Counted from the first letter of the stretch, positions 7,955 through 17,224 are shown. The stretch: DNA of 64,000 nt from WVZH01 sp034430895 (GCA_034430895.1 DAOUDW010000003.1:9424-73423), one strand, 5' to 3'. Numbers and translations are program-made. The notes: generated by a model from the letters alone, not told the origin.

Positions 7955-9490
7955 ATGGACTCCATCGCCGTTCTCGATTTTGGATCGCAGTACTCACAAC
8001 TGATCGCCCGCCGTGTTCGTGAAATACACGTCTATTGTGAATTATTCCCTTTCAACACACCACAGGAAAAAGTGCTCGAAATCCAACCCAAAGGTTTCAT
8101 TCTCTCCGGTGGTCCGGCCTCGATATACGAGAAAGGCGCACCGCAAATTCCCGCCTACATACTTGAGAGCGGGCTCCCCATTCTTGGCATCTGCTACGGC
8201 ATGCACGCCCTCACTCACACATTAGGTGGCCGAGTCTCCGCTTCAAACGAGCGCGAATACGGGCACGCTACAATCGATATCATCGCCCCGAACCCCTTGC
8301 TGGGATCGGAATCACAGCGGGTCTGGATGTCCCACGGGGACCGCACGGAAACACCACCGCCCGGATTTGAAATCCTGGCGCGTTCGGACAACTCCCCCGT
8401 CGCCGCGATGGGGGATCATAAGGAAAAACGCTACGGATTGCAATTCCACCCGGAAGTCCGTCATACACCAAATGGGCTGGAGATAATTAAATCCTTCGTC
8501 ATCGGTATATGTGATTGCAAACAACAATGGACTCCAGCATCCATCATCGAAAGCGCCATCGAGAACATCCGCTCTCAGATCGGAGATGCAAAGGCCATCG
8601 CCGGTGTAAGCGGCGGGGTTGATTCATCCGTAGCGGCTGCACTCGTCCATCGTGCCGTCGGGGATCGACTCACCTGTATATTTGTCAACAACGGCTTGAT
8701 GCGTCACGGCGAACCAGAAGCCGTCGTTGAAACCTTCAAAGAGCAACTCGGTGCAAGATTGATCGCCATCGATGCCACTGAGGTGTTCCTGGATGCACTT
8801 GTTGGCATAACCGAACCCGAAGAGAAGCGCCTTATCATCGGCGAAAAATTCATCCGCGTGTTTGAGGAACAATCCGAAAAAGTCGAGGGGGAGGTTCATT
8901 TTCTCGTCCAGGGGACGATCTACCCCGATGTCGTAGAGTCCAGCGCGCCCGATCGTCGTGTCGCCGCTCGGATTAAATCCCACCACAACGTCGGCGGCTT
9001 GCCACCAGATCTGGATTTCGATCTTGTTGAACCGCTTCGCTACTTGTTCAAAGATGAAGTGCGCGCTGTTGGTCTCGAATTGGGCCTTCCCGAATCGATC
9101 GTCTGGCGCCAACCCTTCCCCGGTCCCGGTCTCGGTGTACGCTGCCTGGGCCCATTGACCATGGAGCGTCTGGACAGACTTCGCGCCGCAGACCACATCG
9201 TAACGCAGGAACTTCATCAGGCCGGCATGCTGCGAGATGAAACCGCGCAGGCCTTCGCCGTCTTGCTGCCCATTCGATCCGTCGGTGTGATGGGCGATCA
9301 GCGCACCTACGCCGAAACCATTGTATTGCGCGCCGTCACTACGGACGACTTCATGACCGCCGATTGGGCCCGTCTTCCACATGAGCTGCTCGCACGAATC
9401 AGCAATCGTATCGTAAATGAAGTAGCGGGTGTAAATCGCGTGGTCTATGACATCTCCTCCAAGCCACCTGCAACCATCGAGTGGGAATAG
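7955..9490 (+). CDS. guaA: GMP synthase (glutamine-hydrolysing)
   Basis: A complete 511-residue GMP synthase, converting XMP, ATP and glutamine to GMP. The glutaminase half shows FGSQYSQLIARRVRE, the nucleophile motif GICYGMHALTH (normally GICYGMQ, here with His after Met) and QFHPEV. The PP-loop ATPase motif SGGVDSSV starts near residue 219, and the C-terminal dimerisation domain ends with the usual YDISSKPPATIEWE. It follows xpt by six bases. Nothing suggests inactivity; the Gln-to-His change after GICYGM is a minor variant. Confidence 0.97.
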   Translation: MDSIAVLDFGSQYSQLIARRVREIHVYCELFPFNTPQEKVLEIQPKGFILSGGPASIYEKGAPQIPAYILESGLPILGICYGMHALTHTLGGRVSASNEREYGHATIDIIAPNPLLGSESQRVWMSHGDRTETPPPGFEILARSDNSPVAAMGDHKEKRYGLQFHPEVRHTPNGLEIIKSFVIGICDCKQQWTPASIIESAIENIRSQIGDAKAIAGVSGGVDSSVAAALVHRAVGDRLTCIFVNNGLMRHGEPEAVVETFKEQLGARLIAIDATEVFLDALVGITEPEEKRLIIGEKFIRVFEEQSEKVEGEVHFLVQGTIYPDVVESSAPDRRVAARIKSHHNVGGLPPDLDFDLVEPLRYLFKDEVRAVGLELGLPESIVWRQPFPGPGLGVRCLGPLTMERLDRLRAADHIVTQELHQAGMLRDETAQAFAVLLPIRSVGVMGDQRTYAETIVLRAVTTDDFMTADWARLPHELLARISNRIVNEVAGVNRVVYDISSKPPATIEWE

Positions 9491-9582
9491 CGTAACACCA
9501 TCGGGTCCGTCATAGCCATACAAATCAACTACATTCACTTAATAACACGTTCACACATCGGACGTATCCCTGCCGTTAAAAT

Positions 9583-9616
9583 GACCCTCCCGCTTATGGG
9601 GGTAAGCGGGAGGGTC
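9583..9616. terminator. Perfect 14-bp hairpin without T-run
   Basis: GACCCTCCCGCTTA (9583-9596) pairs completely with TAAGCGGGAGGGTC (9603-9616) around a six-base loop TGGGGG. It lies 92 bases after guaA. No T-run follows on the plus strand, and on the minus strand the downstream bases are ATTTTAACGG, which gives a partial T-tract. It could end transcription in either direction or protect an mRNA 3' end. Confidence 0.5.
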
Positions 9617-9730
9617 TGCCAGAGGGAGGCTCTTAACACTACCTACGAAAACTACCGTCACACACTCCTACGTTCAACAACTACACATTCACAGAAAACG
9701 AAATACCAATAATTACGTTATCCCTATCCA

Positions 9731-9838
9731 TCACAGAAAGAGCCCGATCGCTCGAAACAAAAGCCATACTTCTAACACCAGGACGGCCAGAAAACCGCTT
9801 ATGAAAACAAATCGGATCATGCGTTCATTTGTGTTCAT
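9731..9838 (-). CDS. Small single-pass membrane protein (35 aa)
   Basis: A 35-codon ORF starting ATG-AAC-ACA at 9838. It is preceded by a GAGAGGGG ribosome binding site ending four bases before the start. The product has a short charged N-terminus (MNTNERMIR) and then one continuous hydrophobic segment ending in LFRAIGLFL, as expected for a single transmembrane helix with its N-terminus inside. It lies alone between guaA and the FHA-protein promoter, divergent from the latter. No family is recognised. The clean start signal plus the hydrophobic product support it as a real gene, but its small size leaves doubt. Confidence 0.45.
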   Translation of the reverse strand: MNTNERMIRFVFISGFLAVLVLEVWLLFRAIGLFL

Positions 9839-10003
9839 GTTGCCCCTCTCAATAATCCCGGTGTCACCTTCGATAACATCAATCCTTGGTTTTCTTATCG
9901 AGCTTTCGATCGCTTCCTTCAACAGCATCATACAACTTGAATGGACCTTTGCGCGCGGTTTGTAAGCCGATTGCAAACTGGCTATTCCAGTTGCAAAGGT
10001 GCA

Positions 10004-10012
10004 TGCTACAAT
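10004..10012 (+). promoter_or_regulatory. Extended -10 promoter for a leaderless mRNA
   Basis: TGC-TACAAT ends six bases before the ATG at 10019, and no ribosome binding site precedes that start. Transcription would begin at or within a base or so of the start codon. Confidence 0.55.
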
Positions 10013-10018
10013 GGTCAC

Positions 10019-11905
10019 ATGTTCAAGCCCGGGATGACAAGAAACGCATGCCTCGCACTGGTCCTTTTTCTTTTCATACTGCCGTTTTCCCTCACCCATG
10101 CAGAGCAGGTGACGAACCTGCGTACCTCTCGACCGATCACGGATGATTTCCCACAGATAACGGTCTACCTTGCTGTGACGGATGGCACCGGTGACCATGT
10201 GCCTGGCTTATCCGCGGCCAATTTCAGCGTTTTTGAAAATGAGACCCTGCTGCTGGGTCACACCGTGATCGAGGAGCAAGTGGGAACCCGACAGGTTTTC
10301 TTGATCAGCACAACGGCAGATATGAAGGTGCGCGATTCTCTCGGTCGATCCCGTTTCGATTTGGCCAGACAAGCACTGTTGTCCTGGTGGCAGACGCCGG
10401 CAGCAGGTGTAATCGGCATCGACGATATGCGTTTACTTACGGCTGAAGGGATCTTGATTACCCACACACGCGCCGCAGCCGATCTTGCGGCCGCATTAAG
10501 TGAGTTTTCTCCTACCTACGATGAAAATAAAAATGGGTATGAGATCTTGCTCCGAGCACTCGATGTTACCCTCGAAGCACCTTCCCATCCAGGAATGCCA
10601 ACCCACATCATCTTCCTCACATCATTGATGCGCAATCCCCAAGAAGTCTCGATTTCCAATATCATCACCCGTGCGCATATGTCCGGCGTTGTGATCCATC
10701 CCGTCTTATTCGGACATCCCGAGAATATGGAACAATCCGAAGCCGAGCCGCTGCGACAACTGGCCGAATCGACTGGCGGTCAATTCATTCTCTTCGATCC
10801 GGATCAGGGCCTCAATGATCTCGGAGAAAAAATTCTGGCGCAACGTTCCGAATACAAACTCTCCTACCCATCGAAAGCGATTGCATCCGGAAGCCAATTG
10901 CTTCAGATTCGCTACAGCAACTCCGACCTGGAAGTACTTTCCGAGATTCAATCCTTCGATGTTACCGTGATGCCTCCAGATGTGGCATTCATCCAACCAC
11001 CAGATCGAATCACCCGAGATACAGAAGAAGCCAATATCATCCCAGAAGACATGCCACCGACATCTCAAGCCTTGCAGTTATTGATTACCTTCCCGGATGA
11101 ACATCCCAGAGCACTGAAGCGAAGCCAATTAATTGTCGATGGTGAAATCGTCGCAGAATGCAATCAAGAACCTTTCGACAGCCTCGAATGGGACATACGT
11201 AATTATCTTGATTCGCAATCGCATACGATTCGGGCGATCGTAGAGGATACCCTGGGACTGCAAGGCGTGTCCATTGAACTCCCGGTCTTCATTGAAGTGA
11301 ACTCACCGCCACGTGGTTTGAGTTCGCTGCGCAGCGCCATGGGGCCGGTGATCGCTGCAGTCGTCGTCCTCATTTTGGGTATTGCTATCTCCGCCATGAT
11401 AGTATCCGGAAACCGGATACCAACCACAGCTGCGGCAGAAGCTAAAGAGAATGCAACCGCATTCAGGCAGAGGCTCAAACGCGCCGGTTACCGTAAACAG
11501 CTGGCACCACAACAAGCGGAAGCTCAACTCGTTCTGCTCGATCAAGACGATATCAAATTGGGTGCCATCCCACTTTCAGGGACCGACTTCATCTTGGGAA
11601 GAGATCCCAGCATGACTCCTGCGCCATTACTAGAGCCATCTGTATCGAATTTGCACGCACGATTAATCCGCCAAGCTGGTGGAAATTACTTGTTACGCGA
11701 TCAAGGATCGGAAGCTGGCACCTGGGTCAATTTCAATGAAATTTCCGAAGAAGGACGCATACTCTCCCACGGCGATCTGATCCACATTGGACGGGTGAAA
11801 ATGCGTTTTCTACAGTCGACGCCACCCTCCCCAGCAACAATCCGTATTTACCGGGGCAAGAACGATTCGCTTGATTCCACCCAAAGTCAGGAAAGGCCAA
11901 CGTGA
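10019..11905 (+). CDS. Exported VWA-like protein with transmembrane segment and FHA domain
   Basis: A 628-residue protein. A signal peptide (hydrophobic core about residues 10-25, cleavage after THA) leads into a von Willebrand A-like domain (about 45-330) whose metal site is degenerate (ISTTADM instead of DxSxS). An Ig-like stretch follows, then one transmembrane helix (about 441-463) and a C-terminal FHA domain (about 510-605) with FILGRDPS, the SVSNLHARL histidine segment and GTWVNF. The FHA part should lie in the cytoplasm and bind phosphothreonine. The start at 10019 follows an extended -10 box; ATG 10034 is an alternative. Its stop overlaps the PP2C gene by four bases (GTGA), so a phosphoprotein sensor is coupled to a phosphatase. 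Confidence 0.8.
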   Translation: MFKPGMTRNACLALVLFLFILPFSLTHAEQVTNLRTSRPITDDFPQITVYLAVTDGTGDHVPGLSAANFSVFENETLLLGHTVIEEQVGTRQVFLISTTADMKVRDSLGRSRFDLARQALLSWWQTPAAGVIGIDDMRLLTAEGILITHTRAAADLAAALSEFSPTYDENKNGYEILLRALDVTLEAPSHPGMPTHIIFLTSLMRNPQEVSISNIITRAHMSGVVIHPVLFGHPENMEQSEAEPLRQLAESTGGQFILFDPDQGLNDLGEKILAQRSEYKLSYPSKAIASGSQLLQIRYSNSDLEVLSEIQSFDVTVMPPDVAFIQPPDRITRDTEEANIIPEDMPPTSQALQLLITFPDEHPRALKRSQLIVDGEIVAECNQEPFDSLEWDIRNYLDSQSHTIRAIVEDTLGLQGVSIELPVFIEVNSPPRGLSSLRSAMGPVIAAVVVLILGIAISAMIVSGNRIPTTAAAEAKENATAFRQRLKRAGYRKQLAPQQAEAQLVLLDQDDIKLGAIPLSGTDFILGRDPSMTPAPLLEPSVSNLHARLIRQAGGNYLLRDQGSEAGTWVNFNEISEEGRILSHGDLIHIGRVKMRFLQSTPPSPATIRIYRGKNDSLDSTQSQERPT

Positions 11906-12843
11906 TACCAACCGATAAACCTCACCTTAATGTCGCCGCACACAGCCATACCGGCGAGACCCGCACAAACAACGAAGATCGATATTCCGTTACGGCTTAT
12001 CGCATGGAGCGTTCGTCCATACCGGCACTGCTGGCGATCGTTGCTGATGGGATTGGCGGCCATAATGCGGGCGAGGTCGCTTCTGATCTGACTGTAGAAA
12101 CCATTGTAAATCGTTTAACCGCTTCCCGAATAAAAGAGCCCTTGTTCCAATTACAAGCCGCGATCATGGAAGCTAGTGAAGTTGTGGCGCAGGCCGCGCG
12201 AACGAACGCCGCACAACAAGGCATGGGTTCCACCGTCGTCACAGCCTGGATCATCGGTTCCAGGCTGTATACGGCCACCGTCGGGGATAGTCGTATCTAC
12301 TTTTTACGCGACGGTATTCTACAGCAAATCAGCATCGACCATACTTGGGTTCAGGAAGCCATCGACCATGACATCATCCAACCCAACCAGGCGCGCGATC
12401 ACCCGCAGGCACACGTGCTGCGCCGCTACATCGGCGCCCAAAGGCAAACCGAACCCGACCTGCGCCTGCGGTTAAAGGACGGCGAAAGCGATAGAGAATC
12501 CCAAGCCAATCAGGGGTTGAAACTCCAAAGCGGCGACATGCTTTTGCTCTGCACGGATGGACTGACTGACCTGATCAATGACGACGAGATACAACAGGTT
12601 CTCATTGAAAACGATCCGTTGCAAGCCGTCGAGCGCCTCACGGATTGGGCTTTGGAACGAGGGGGACATGATAATATCACCATCGTGATCCTCGAAGTCC
12701 CCCCAGCTTCACAGCAAGAGGCTTCCGCCGGTAAACGCTTTACACGATTGGTGCTGTGGATCATTTCCATCCTTATACTTGGATTTCTCGTAGGACTTGG
12801 ATTGGCATTTCTCTGGAGTCTGGGCATCTGGCCCTGGTCGTGA
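11902..12843 (+). CDS. PP2C-family serine/threonine phosphatase, membrane anchored
   Basis: A 313-residue Stp/PrpC-type phosphatase. All metal and catalytic motifs are present: NNEDR near residue 29, ADGIGGHNAGE near 48, GMGSTVV near 110, VGDSRIY near 128, CTDGLTD near 216 and GGHDNITI near 253. A hydrophobic helix (about 283-307) at the extreme C-terminus anchors it in the membrane, which is less common than soluble PP2C. It dephosphorylates Ser/Thr on targets of Hanks-type kinases; no kinase gene is in the window. The GTG start overlaps the stop of the VWA-FHA gene, so both are made together. Confidence 0.92.
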   Translation: MIPTDKPHLNVAAHSHTGETRTNNEDRYSVTAYRMERSSIPALLAIVADGIGGHNAGEVASDLTVETIVNRLTASRIKEPLFQLQAAIMEASEVVAQAARTNAAQQGMGSTVVTAWIIGSRLYTATVGDSRIYFLRDGILQQISIDHTWVQEAIDHDIIQPNQARDHPQAHVLRRYIGAQRQTEPDLRLRLKDGESDRESQANQGLKLQSGDMLLLCTDGLTDLINDDEIQQVLIENDPLQAVERLTDWALERGGHDNITIVILEVPPASQQEASAGKRFTRLVLWIISILILGFLVGLGLAFLWSLGIWPWS

Positions 12844-12908
12844 GATTCACCCTGATCCGTTGACCGTCAACAACGACGGTTAACACGAGTGGATGGTTAT
12901 TTGACCAG

Positions 12909-13813
12909 CTAAGTGAAAGAACGTTTCAAAACCGTATTGCGGTTGACAAGCCAAACCCCCAGAAGTATGGCTGCGCCCCCGAAAATGATTGCATTGCTGA
13001 TTGGTTCCCCCAAGATCATCCCTGCCAGCACGACGGTTACGATTGGCTCCAGGTAGAGAAAAACGCCGACTTGTGTGGCATCGAGCTGTTCTAGTGCGCG
13101 AAACCAGAGAAAATAGGCCACGCCCGAACAAACCACGCCGAGGAAAGTAAGCGCCAGCCAGCCTTGCAGACTGACGTCCTGTAAGTCACGCAATCCGCCA
13201 TCAGCAATTGCCCATGGGATCAAGAAAATCCAGCCGATGGTCATGATCCACAGCCCCACGCTCGATCGCGTATTCACATGCGCATCTTTGTTGAAGAGGT
13301 GTTTATTTAGTACGATGAAAACCGCCCAGTTCACCGCGCTGATGGCAATCAAGCGATCTCCGGGAGTCCCAAACCCGCCGTCGATCAAGGAACGGAAATC
13401 GCCGTTCCCCACGACGATAAGTACTCCCAACGCGGAAAGCCCGATTCCCACCACCCGAGGCGCCGTCATCCCTTCCCTGAGGAAGAGCCATCCCAGCAAG
13501 GCAACGAATACCGGAATCGTGGCAACGATCCAGGATGTGACCGACGCGGAAGCGGTTTGGAGGCCATTGGCCTGAAGCAATTGATGGATAGTGATTCCCA
13601 CAATGCCCAATACACACAATGATGGAAGTTCACGAATTGTGAAGCGATGTATCTCCGCGCGTCTGAGAAGTATCACAAGAAGCACAACCACGCCCATGGC
13701 GAAACGCAGGAAGGCGATTACGGCAGGATTTCGCGCAAAGCGATTTTCGTTGCGACAAAAGACGATCCCCAAAAAATCACCGTCAACGTAAGCCCGAGAT
13801 GTGCAGCCCTCAT
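12909..13813 (-). pseudogene. DMT/EamA-family exporter, interrupted by one frameshift
   Basis: The body (12909 to about 13720) encodes some 270 residues of a ten-helix EamA permease, with repeats such as AFLRFAMGVVVLLVILL and WLFLREGMTAPRVVGI. The expected first helix is missing from this frame. It is found in another frame starting ATG at 13813: MRAAHLGLTLTV, then FWGSSFVATKIAL, then a stop at 13718-13720 just after LREILP. Adding one G at 13718-13723 would restore LPV-IAFLRF and give an intact protein of about 301 residues. The frame visible further upstream (to 13823) is therefore not the true start. This is either a recent inactivating deletion or a sequencing/assembly error. Substrate unknown (amino acids, sugars or drugs are typical). 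It lies 18 bases after the GNAT-like gene on the same strand. Confidence 0.8.
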
Positions 13814-13831
13814 GATCGAGCACCCGGTATA

Positions 13832-14857
13832 TTACGGACCACGCTCGATGGTCAAACGCACGATCGAACGATCTTGCCCACCGAGACGATACTTATAGTC
13901 CTCATCACCACGCAGGAAATCAACCGCATTTCTATTATTCTCCACCCCCCAGCGGATGATCTGCCCAATCAAGACCCACCCCGGAGAGGCGTTTCGGAAT
14001 GTCAAATCCATGCCGGAATTGTAGATCCAGATTCGATTTGCATAATCGAAGTTCAAATATCCCGCAGCAAATTGGTCGCCAACTTTCAGGAACGAGAGGT
14101 GCAGCCACCCCGCCTGCTGTGCGCTGTGTGCCAATTTATGAAACTGGGTCCGCATCTCTGCAGTAAGGAATTCCGCCTTGTGAGGATCTTGCGCCATAAG
14201 CGTTAAAAACACGTCCGTTGCACGGCCGATATCATCTCCGGGTTTTACAACCTCCCAGGTGATACCTGGAATGTGCTTCTCTGCTCGCCGCATCTTACGT
14301 CGTAGTTCGTGCCGCTGCTTTTTATCCAACCGGGATAGGTAATCCTCCCAGTCGCCATCCAAAGCAACCCACGGACAGGGGTTGAGAATTTCTTGCCTCA
14401 CCCGCCATTTACGCTTTTGCGCAATATTCTCAAGTGCGTTCGGGCTCGGCGACTCTTCGGGGATGTTATATAAATCCAGGATTTCCCAACCATCAGGCCC
14501 CCTGTCCACCAATGCATCCAGGAGTGCTTCCAGAAATGAACCGCAGGACTCGACGGGCGTTATAAAGTCCAGATAATCCGCTATTTCATGAGAACCGATG
14601 AACATCAACGTTCGCCGTCCCGCCACGCTGGAGAGAAACAACGGTGCAATACCGATCAACTCACCTTGAGAATCCCGGCCTTCCCCGATCCAGAGTTCGC
14701 CGGAAGTCCATTCACCGCCCCCCATGGTAGACCACCAGGCACGCAAGAACTCATGCCGCAGGAACGGCACGTCGCTAATGGACTTCGCCAGCAATTGGTT
14801 CCAGATTGCGCAGCGGGATTCGAAAGTCTCCTCATCGCGCACAAAACGGATTTCCAT
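13832..14857 (-). CDS. GNAT-like acyltransferase of the CelD/BcsL (GNAT_6) type
   Basis: A 341-residue cytoplasmic protein. The central part carries SRLDKKQRHELRRKMRRAEK, the basic helix typical of FemAB/CelD-type acetyltransferases. The C-terminal part (LSFLKVGDQFAAGYLNFDYANRIWIYNSG, broken here into GDQFAAGYLNF and RIWIYNSG) resembles the GNAT_6 acyl-transfer fold. The start at 14857 (MEIRFVRDEE) has an AAAGG site upstream; an in-frame codon at 14887 lacks one. The acceptor is unknown; relatives act on polysaccharides or peptides. It is the first gene of a short minus-strand pair with the DMT exporter. Confidence 0.7.
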   Translation of the reverse strand: MEIRFVRDEETFESRCAIWNQLLAKSISDVPFLRHEFLRAWWSTMGGGEWTSGELWIGEGRDSQGELIGIAPLFLSSVAGRRTLMFIGSHEIADYLDFITPVESCGSFLEALLDALVDRGPDGWEILDLYNIPEESPSPNALENIAQKRKWRVRQEILNPCPWVALDGDWEDYLSRLDKKQRHELRRKMRRAEKHIPGITWEVVKPGDDIGRATDVFLTLMAQDPHKAEFLTAEMRTQFHKLAHSAQQAGWLHLSFLKVGDQFAAGYLNFDYANRIWIYNSGMDLTFRNASPGWVLIGQIIRWGVENNRNAVDFLRGDEDYKYRLGGQDRSIVRLTIERGP

Positions 14858-15063
14858 CGAGTTACCTTTCCCAATATCGCCGGACACTTCCAGCGATTAT
14901 CACACCTTTCTCCGACATCGACGGATAAAAACACGTCACGCCGAAATGGCAAGGAAGCAGGTCAAATCCAAGAATGCAATCGTTCGCTATGTAGAGAATA
15001 GGCTATCTGTTGTAGAATTCTACCAGTCCAGGCAAGCTTCTTGCACCAACCAACGAAAAGGAG

Positions 15064-15091
15064 TTGCTGATTATCAGCGATTCTGTACAAT
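15064..15091 (+). promoter_or_regulatory. Promoter of the pseudophosphatase/propeller gene
   Basis: TTGCTG (15064-15069) and TACAAT (15086-15091) are 16 bases apart. A start of transcription near 15098 would leave a leader of only a few bases before the GTG at 15102, or about 13 before the TTG at 15111. Confidence 0.5.
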
Positions 15092-15101
15092 ACGGAAGAG
15101 A

Positions 15102-17216
15102 GTGATCACCTTGGAAGCAGATGTCGCCTTACTCCACATAGCTGGCGGCGGCGCAAGAATCACACCGCCTCCCGGCACTACCGCTCAAACTGCCCCACGA
15201 AGAGCTGCACGCGGTCGCGGGGAAGATATGCTCTTTGTAACCCTGCGGTTTTCTGAAGCAAACCCCGCTCCATCAGGATTTATCGACCATCTCACTCGCC
15301 TCGCCCACGACGCCTATTTCGGCACGCCGGGATCGGTGACATCCGCATTACGCGAAGCCGCCGAAACGATCAACGATCATCTTGCGGACATGAATCAGGA
15401 TGATGAGATCGCTGAACCTGTTCGATGTCACTTCATGGCCGGTGCACTTCGCCACGAAGACTTGTACATCGCACAATCGGGGACCGGCCAAGCCGTGCTC
15501 GTTCGGCCCGGTCGAGTCCTGCGACTGACCTCTGATGAAGCGGCCAAACGCCCATTGGGCACTTCGATTTCACCGTACGTACGCTACCACCACCTCGAAG
15601 TCCAGCCGCATGATTTGTTTATCCTGACCACAGCACCACCTCCGATTTGGTCGGACACCACTTTATCCGGACTCTCTTCTCTCGATCCGGTGCAAGCCAT
15701 CGATCGGCTCGTGGCTGCGAGCAGCGATGACCTGACCGGCGTACTCGCCCGGCTGATTGTGCGCGGAGAGAGAAAGGTCGCCAGCGAAGAACAAGCGACA
15801 ACAACCCGGGAGGAACCCCAAGGCGAATATATACAATCCGTCGCCGGCCCGCATACCCGATCGAAAAGGCGCGCCGCAAGGCCAACTCGAAGCGAATTTG
15901 CCAAAACGCTCGATCAAACATGGGATCAACTCTCCGACTGGATTCATTCTTTGCGCTACCGTATTTCCACCGTGCTCGCCGGAATGATGCCTGGCCTGGC
16001 CGAAGTACCAGCGCCTGGTGAACTCTCCACTCGATTTCTCATCGCCACTGCCGTGTGTGTACCTCTGGTTGTGGTCGCCATCGCGGCTGCGGTTTATTTT
16101 GGCCGTGGCCGCTCGCAGCAGTTCGAAGATTATCTCTACCAGGCGGAGGCGGCGGTTCAGGTTGCAGAAATGAAACCGAGTGCAGAGGAAGCCCGAGGCG
16201 ACTGGGAAACTGCACGCCATTTTCTCGAACTGGCACAAGGTTACGGCTGGGATAAACAATCCGATGCATTGTGGCAGAAAACACAAGAAGCGCTGGATTC
16301 ACTGGATTTAATCCACCGCCTGGAATTCAAACCGATCGTCATCGGCGGCTTCGGAAGCGATACGATCATAACCGCTATGGCGGCATCCGACACCGATATC
16401 TACATCCTCGATTCGGAACACGAAATGATGTGGCACGCCTGGGGCACACCAGAGCGGGGTTATAAAATCGACTCCTCATTCGAATGCCTCAACACATCCA
16501 GCCAATATACCGATCTCGATGCGATCGTCGATATCGTTATTCAAGCCGAGCCTGGCGCACTTGGCGCGGAAGGCGTCGTGGCCATCGATCGGGATGGCAC
16601 ATTGCTCTACTGTGCGCCGGAACGACAGCCCGCCATCGCACAGCTCTCACCCCCCGACGTCGGTTGGGGACGCATTCGTGCCATCGACGTACTTGAAGAC
16701 ACATTGTATGTACTCGATCCGGTTAAAAATGCGGTCTGGATTTACAACGCGACCGGCGGACTGTTCAGCGGCACACCGGAAATGTTTTTCGTGGAGGACG
16801 TTCGCGATCTTGGTGGGTCGATCGACATGGCCATGGCAGGCGATGAGTTGTTCATCCTGTATGCAGATGGCCGTATCGACCGCTGCCGTCGCTTTGAAGA
16901 AACGAATCGAATTCGTGTGGAATGCGACCAGGATCCGAAATTCCAGGACGACCGCCCCGGACACGAAGCGGCCGCCCAAATTCCTGGCGCCATCGCAGCG
17001 AAGATCAACTACTCGCCGCCTCCGGAACCATCGCTGTATTTCCTGGACATCTTCAGCAACAGCGTGCTGCACTTCAGCATGCGATTGGTTTACCAGGCAA
17101 AATACCTGCCAACAGAGACGTTCACGGATGAAATTTCGGCATTCACACTCGGTCCACCCAACGATATTTACCTCGCCATTGGGAGCCAGGTCTATCACAC
17201 CACGCCGAATCCCTGA
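15102..17216 (+). CDS. Membrane protein: PP2C-like pseudophosphatase domain plus propeller-like tail
   Basis: About 704 residues. The N-terminal third (30-215) follows the PP2C fold order, but the key acidic motifs are gone: where DGL would stand there is LTTAPPP, and where GDSR would stand there is QSGTGQ. It is therefore probably a non-catalytic PP2C-like sensor. A basic linker and one transmembrane helix (about 311-334) follow. A coiled-coil-like segment (AEAAVQVAEMK) leads to a 300-residue C-terminal part with repeating short strands such as IYILDSEHEM, LYVLDPVKNAVWIYN and LYFLDIFSNSVLHFS, which resembles an NHL/beta-propeller domain outside the cell. GTG 15102 is chosen; TTG 15111 (GGAAGAG at good distance) is equally possible. 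The open frame further left overlaps the opposite gene and is not coding. Confidence 0.7.
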   Translation: MITLEADVALLHIAGGGARITPPPGTTAQTAPRRAARGRGEDMLFVTLRFSEANPAPSGFIDHLTRLAHDAYFGTPGSVTSALREAAETINDHLADMNQDDEIAEPVRCHFMAGALRHEDLYIAQSGTGQAVLVRPGRVLRLTSDEAAKRPLGTSISPYVRYHHLEVQPHDLFILTTAPPPIWSDTTLSGLSSLDPVQAIDRLVAASSDDLTGVLARLIVRGERKVASEEQATTTREEPQGEYIQSVAGPHTRSKRRAARPTRSEFAKTLDQTWDQLSDWIHSLRYRISTVLAGMMPGLAEVPAPGELSTRFLIATAVCVPLVVVAIAAAVYFGRGRSQQFEDYLYQAEAAVQVAEMKPSAEEARGDWETARHFLELAQGYGWDKQSDALWQKTQEALDSLDLIHRLEFKPIVIGGFGSDTIITAMAASDTDIYILDSEHEMMWHAWGTPERGYKIDSSFECLNTSSQYTDLDAIVDIVIQAEPGALGAEGVVAIDRDGTLLYCAPERQPAIAQLSPPDVGWGRIRAIDVLEDTLYVLDPVKNAVWIYNATGGLFSGTPEMFFVEDVRDLGGSIDMAMAGDELFILYADGRIDRCRRFEETNRIRVECDQDPKFQDDRPGHEAAAQIPGAIAAKINYSPPPEPSLYFLDIFSNSVLHFSMRLVYQAKYLPTETFTDEISAFTLGPPNDIYLAIGSQVYHTTPNP

Positions 17217-17224
17217 GCTGCCCT

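Larger units (their letters stand above)
9491..10003. other. Intergenic region after guaA
   Basis: The stretch between guaA and the FHA-protein promoter contains a strong perfect hairpin (9583-9616) and, further right on the minus strand, one small ORF (9731-9838), both described separately. The segments 9491-9582, 9617-9730 and 9839-10003 show nothing else that I can support. Confidence 0.5.

Noticed and set aside
13801..14206. Plus-strand frame opposite the GNAT-like gene
   Set aside because: It mirrors the coding frame on the minus strand and has no start signal.
14724..15101. N-terminal extension of the pseudophosphatase gene
   Set aside because: It overlaps the first part of the opposite GNAT-like gene, lacks domain features, and a promoter lies inside it at 15064-15091.
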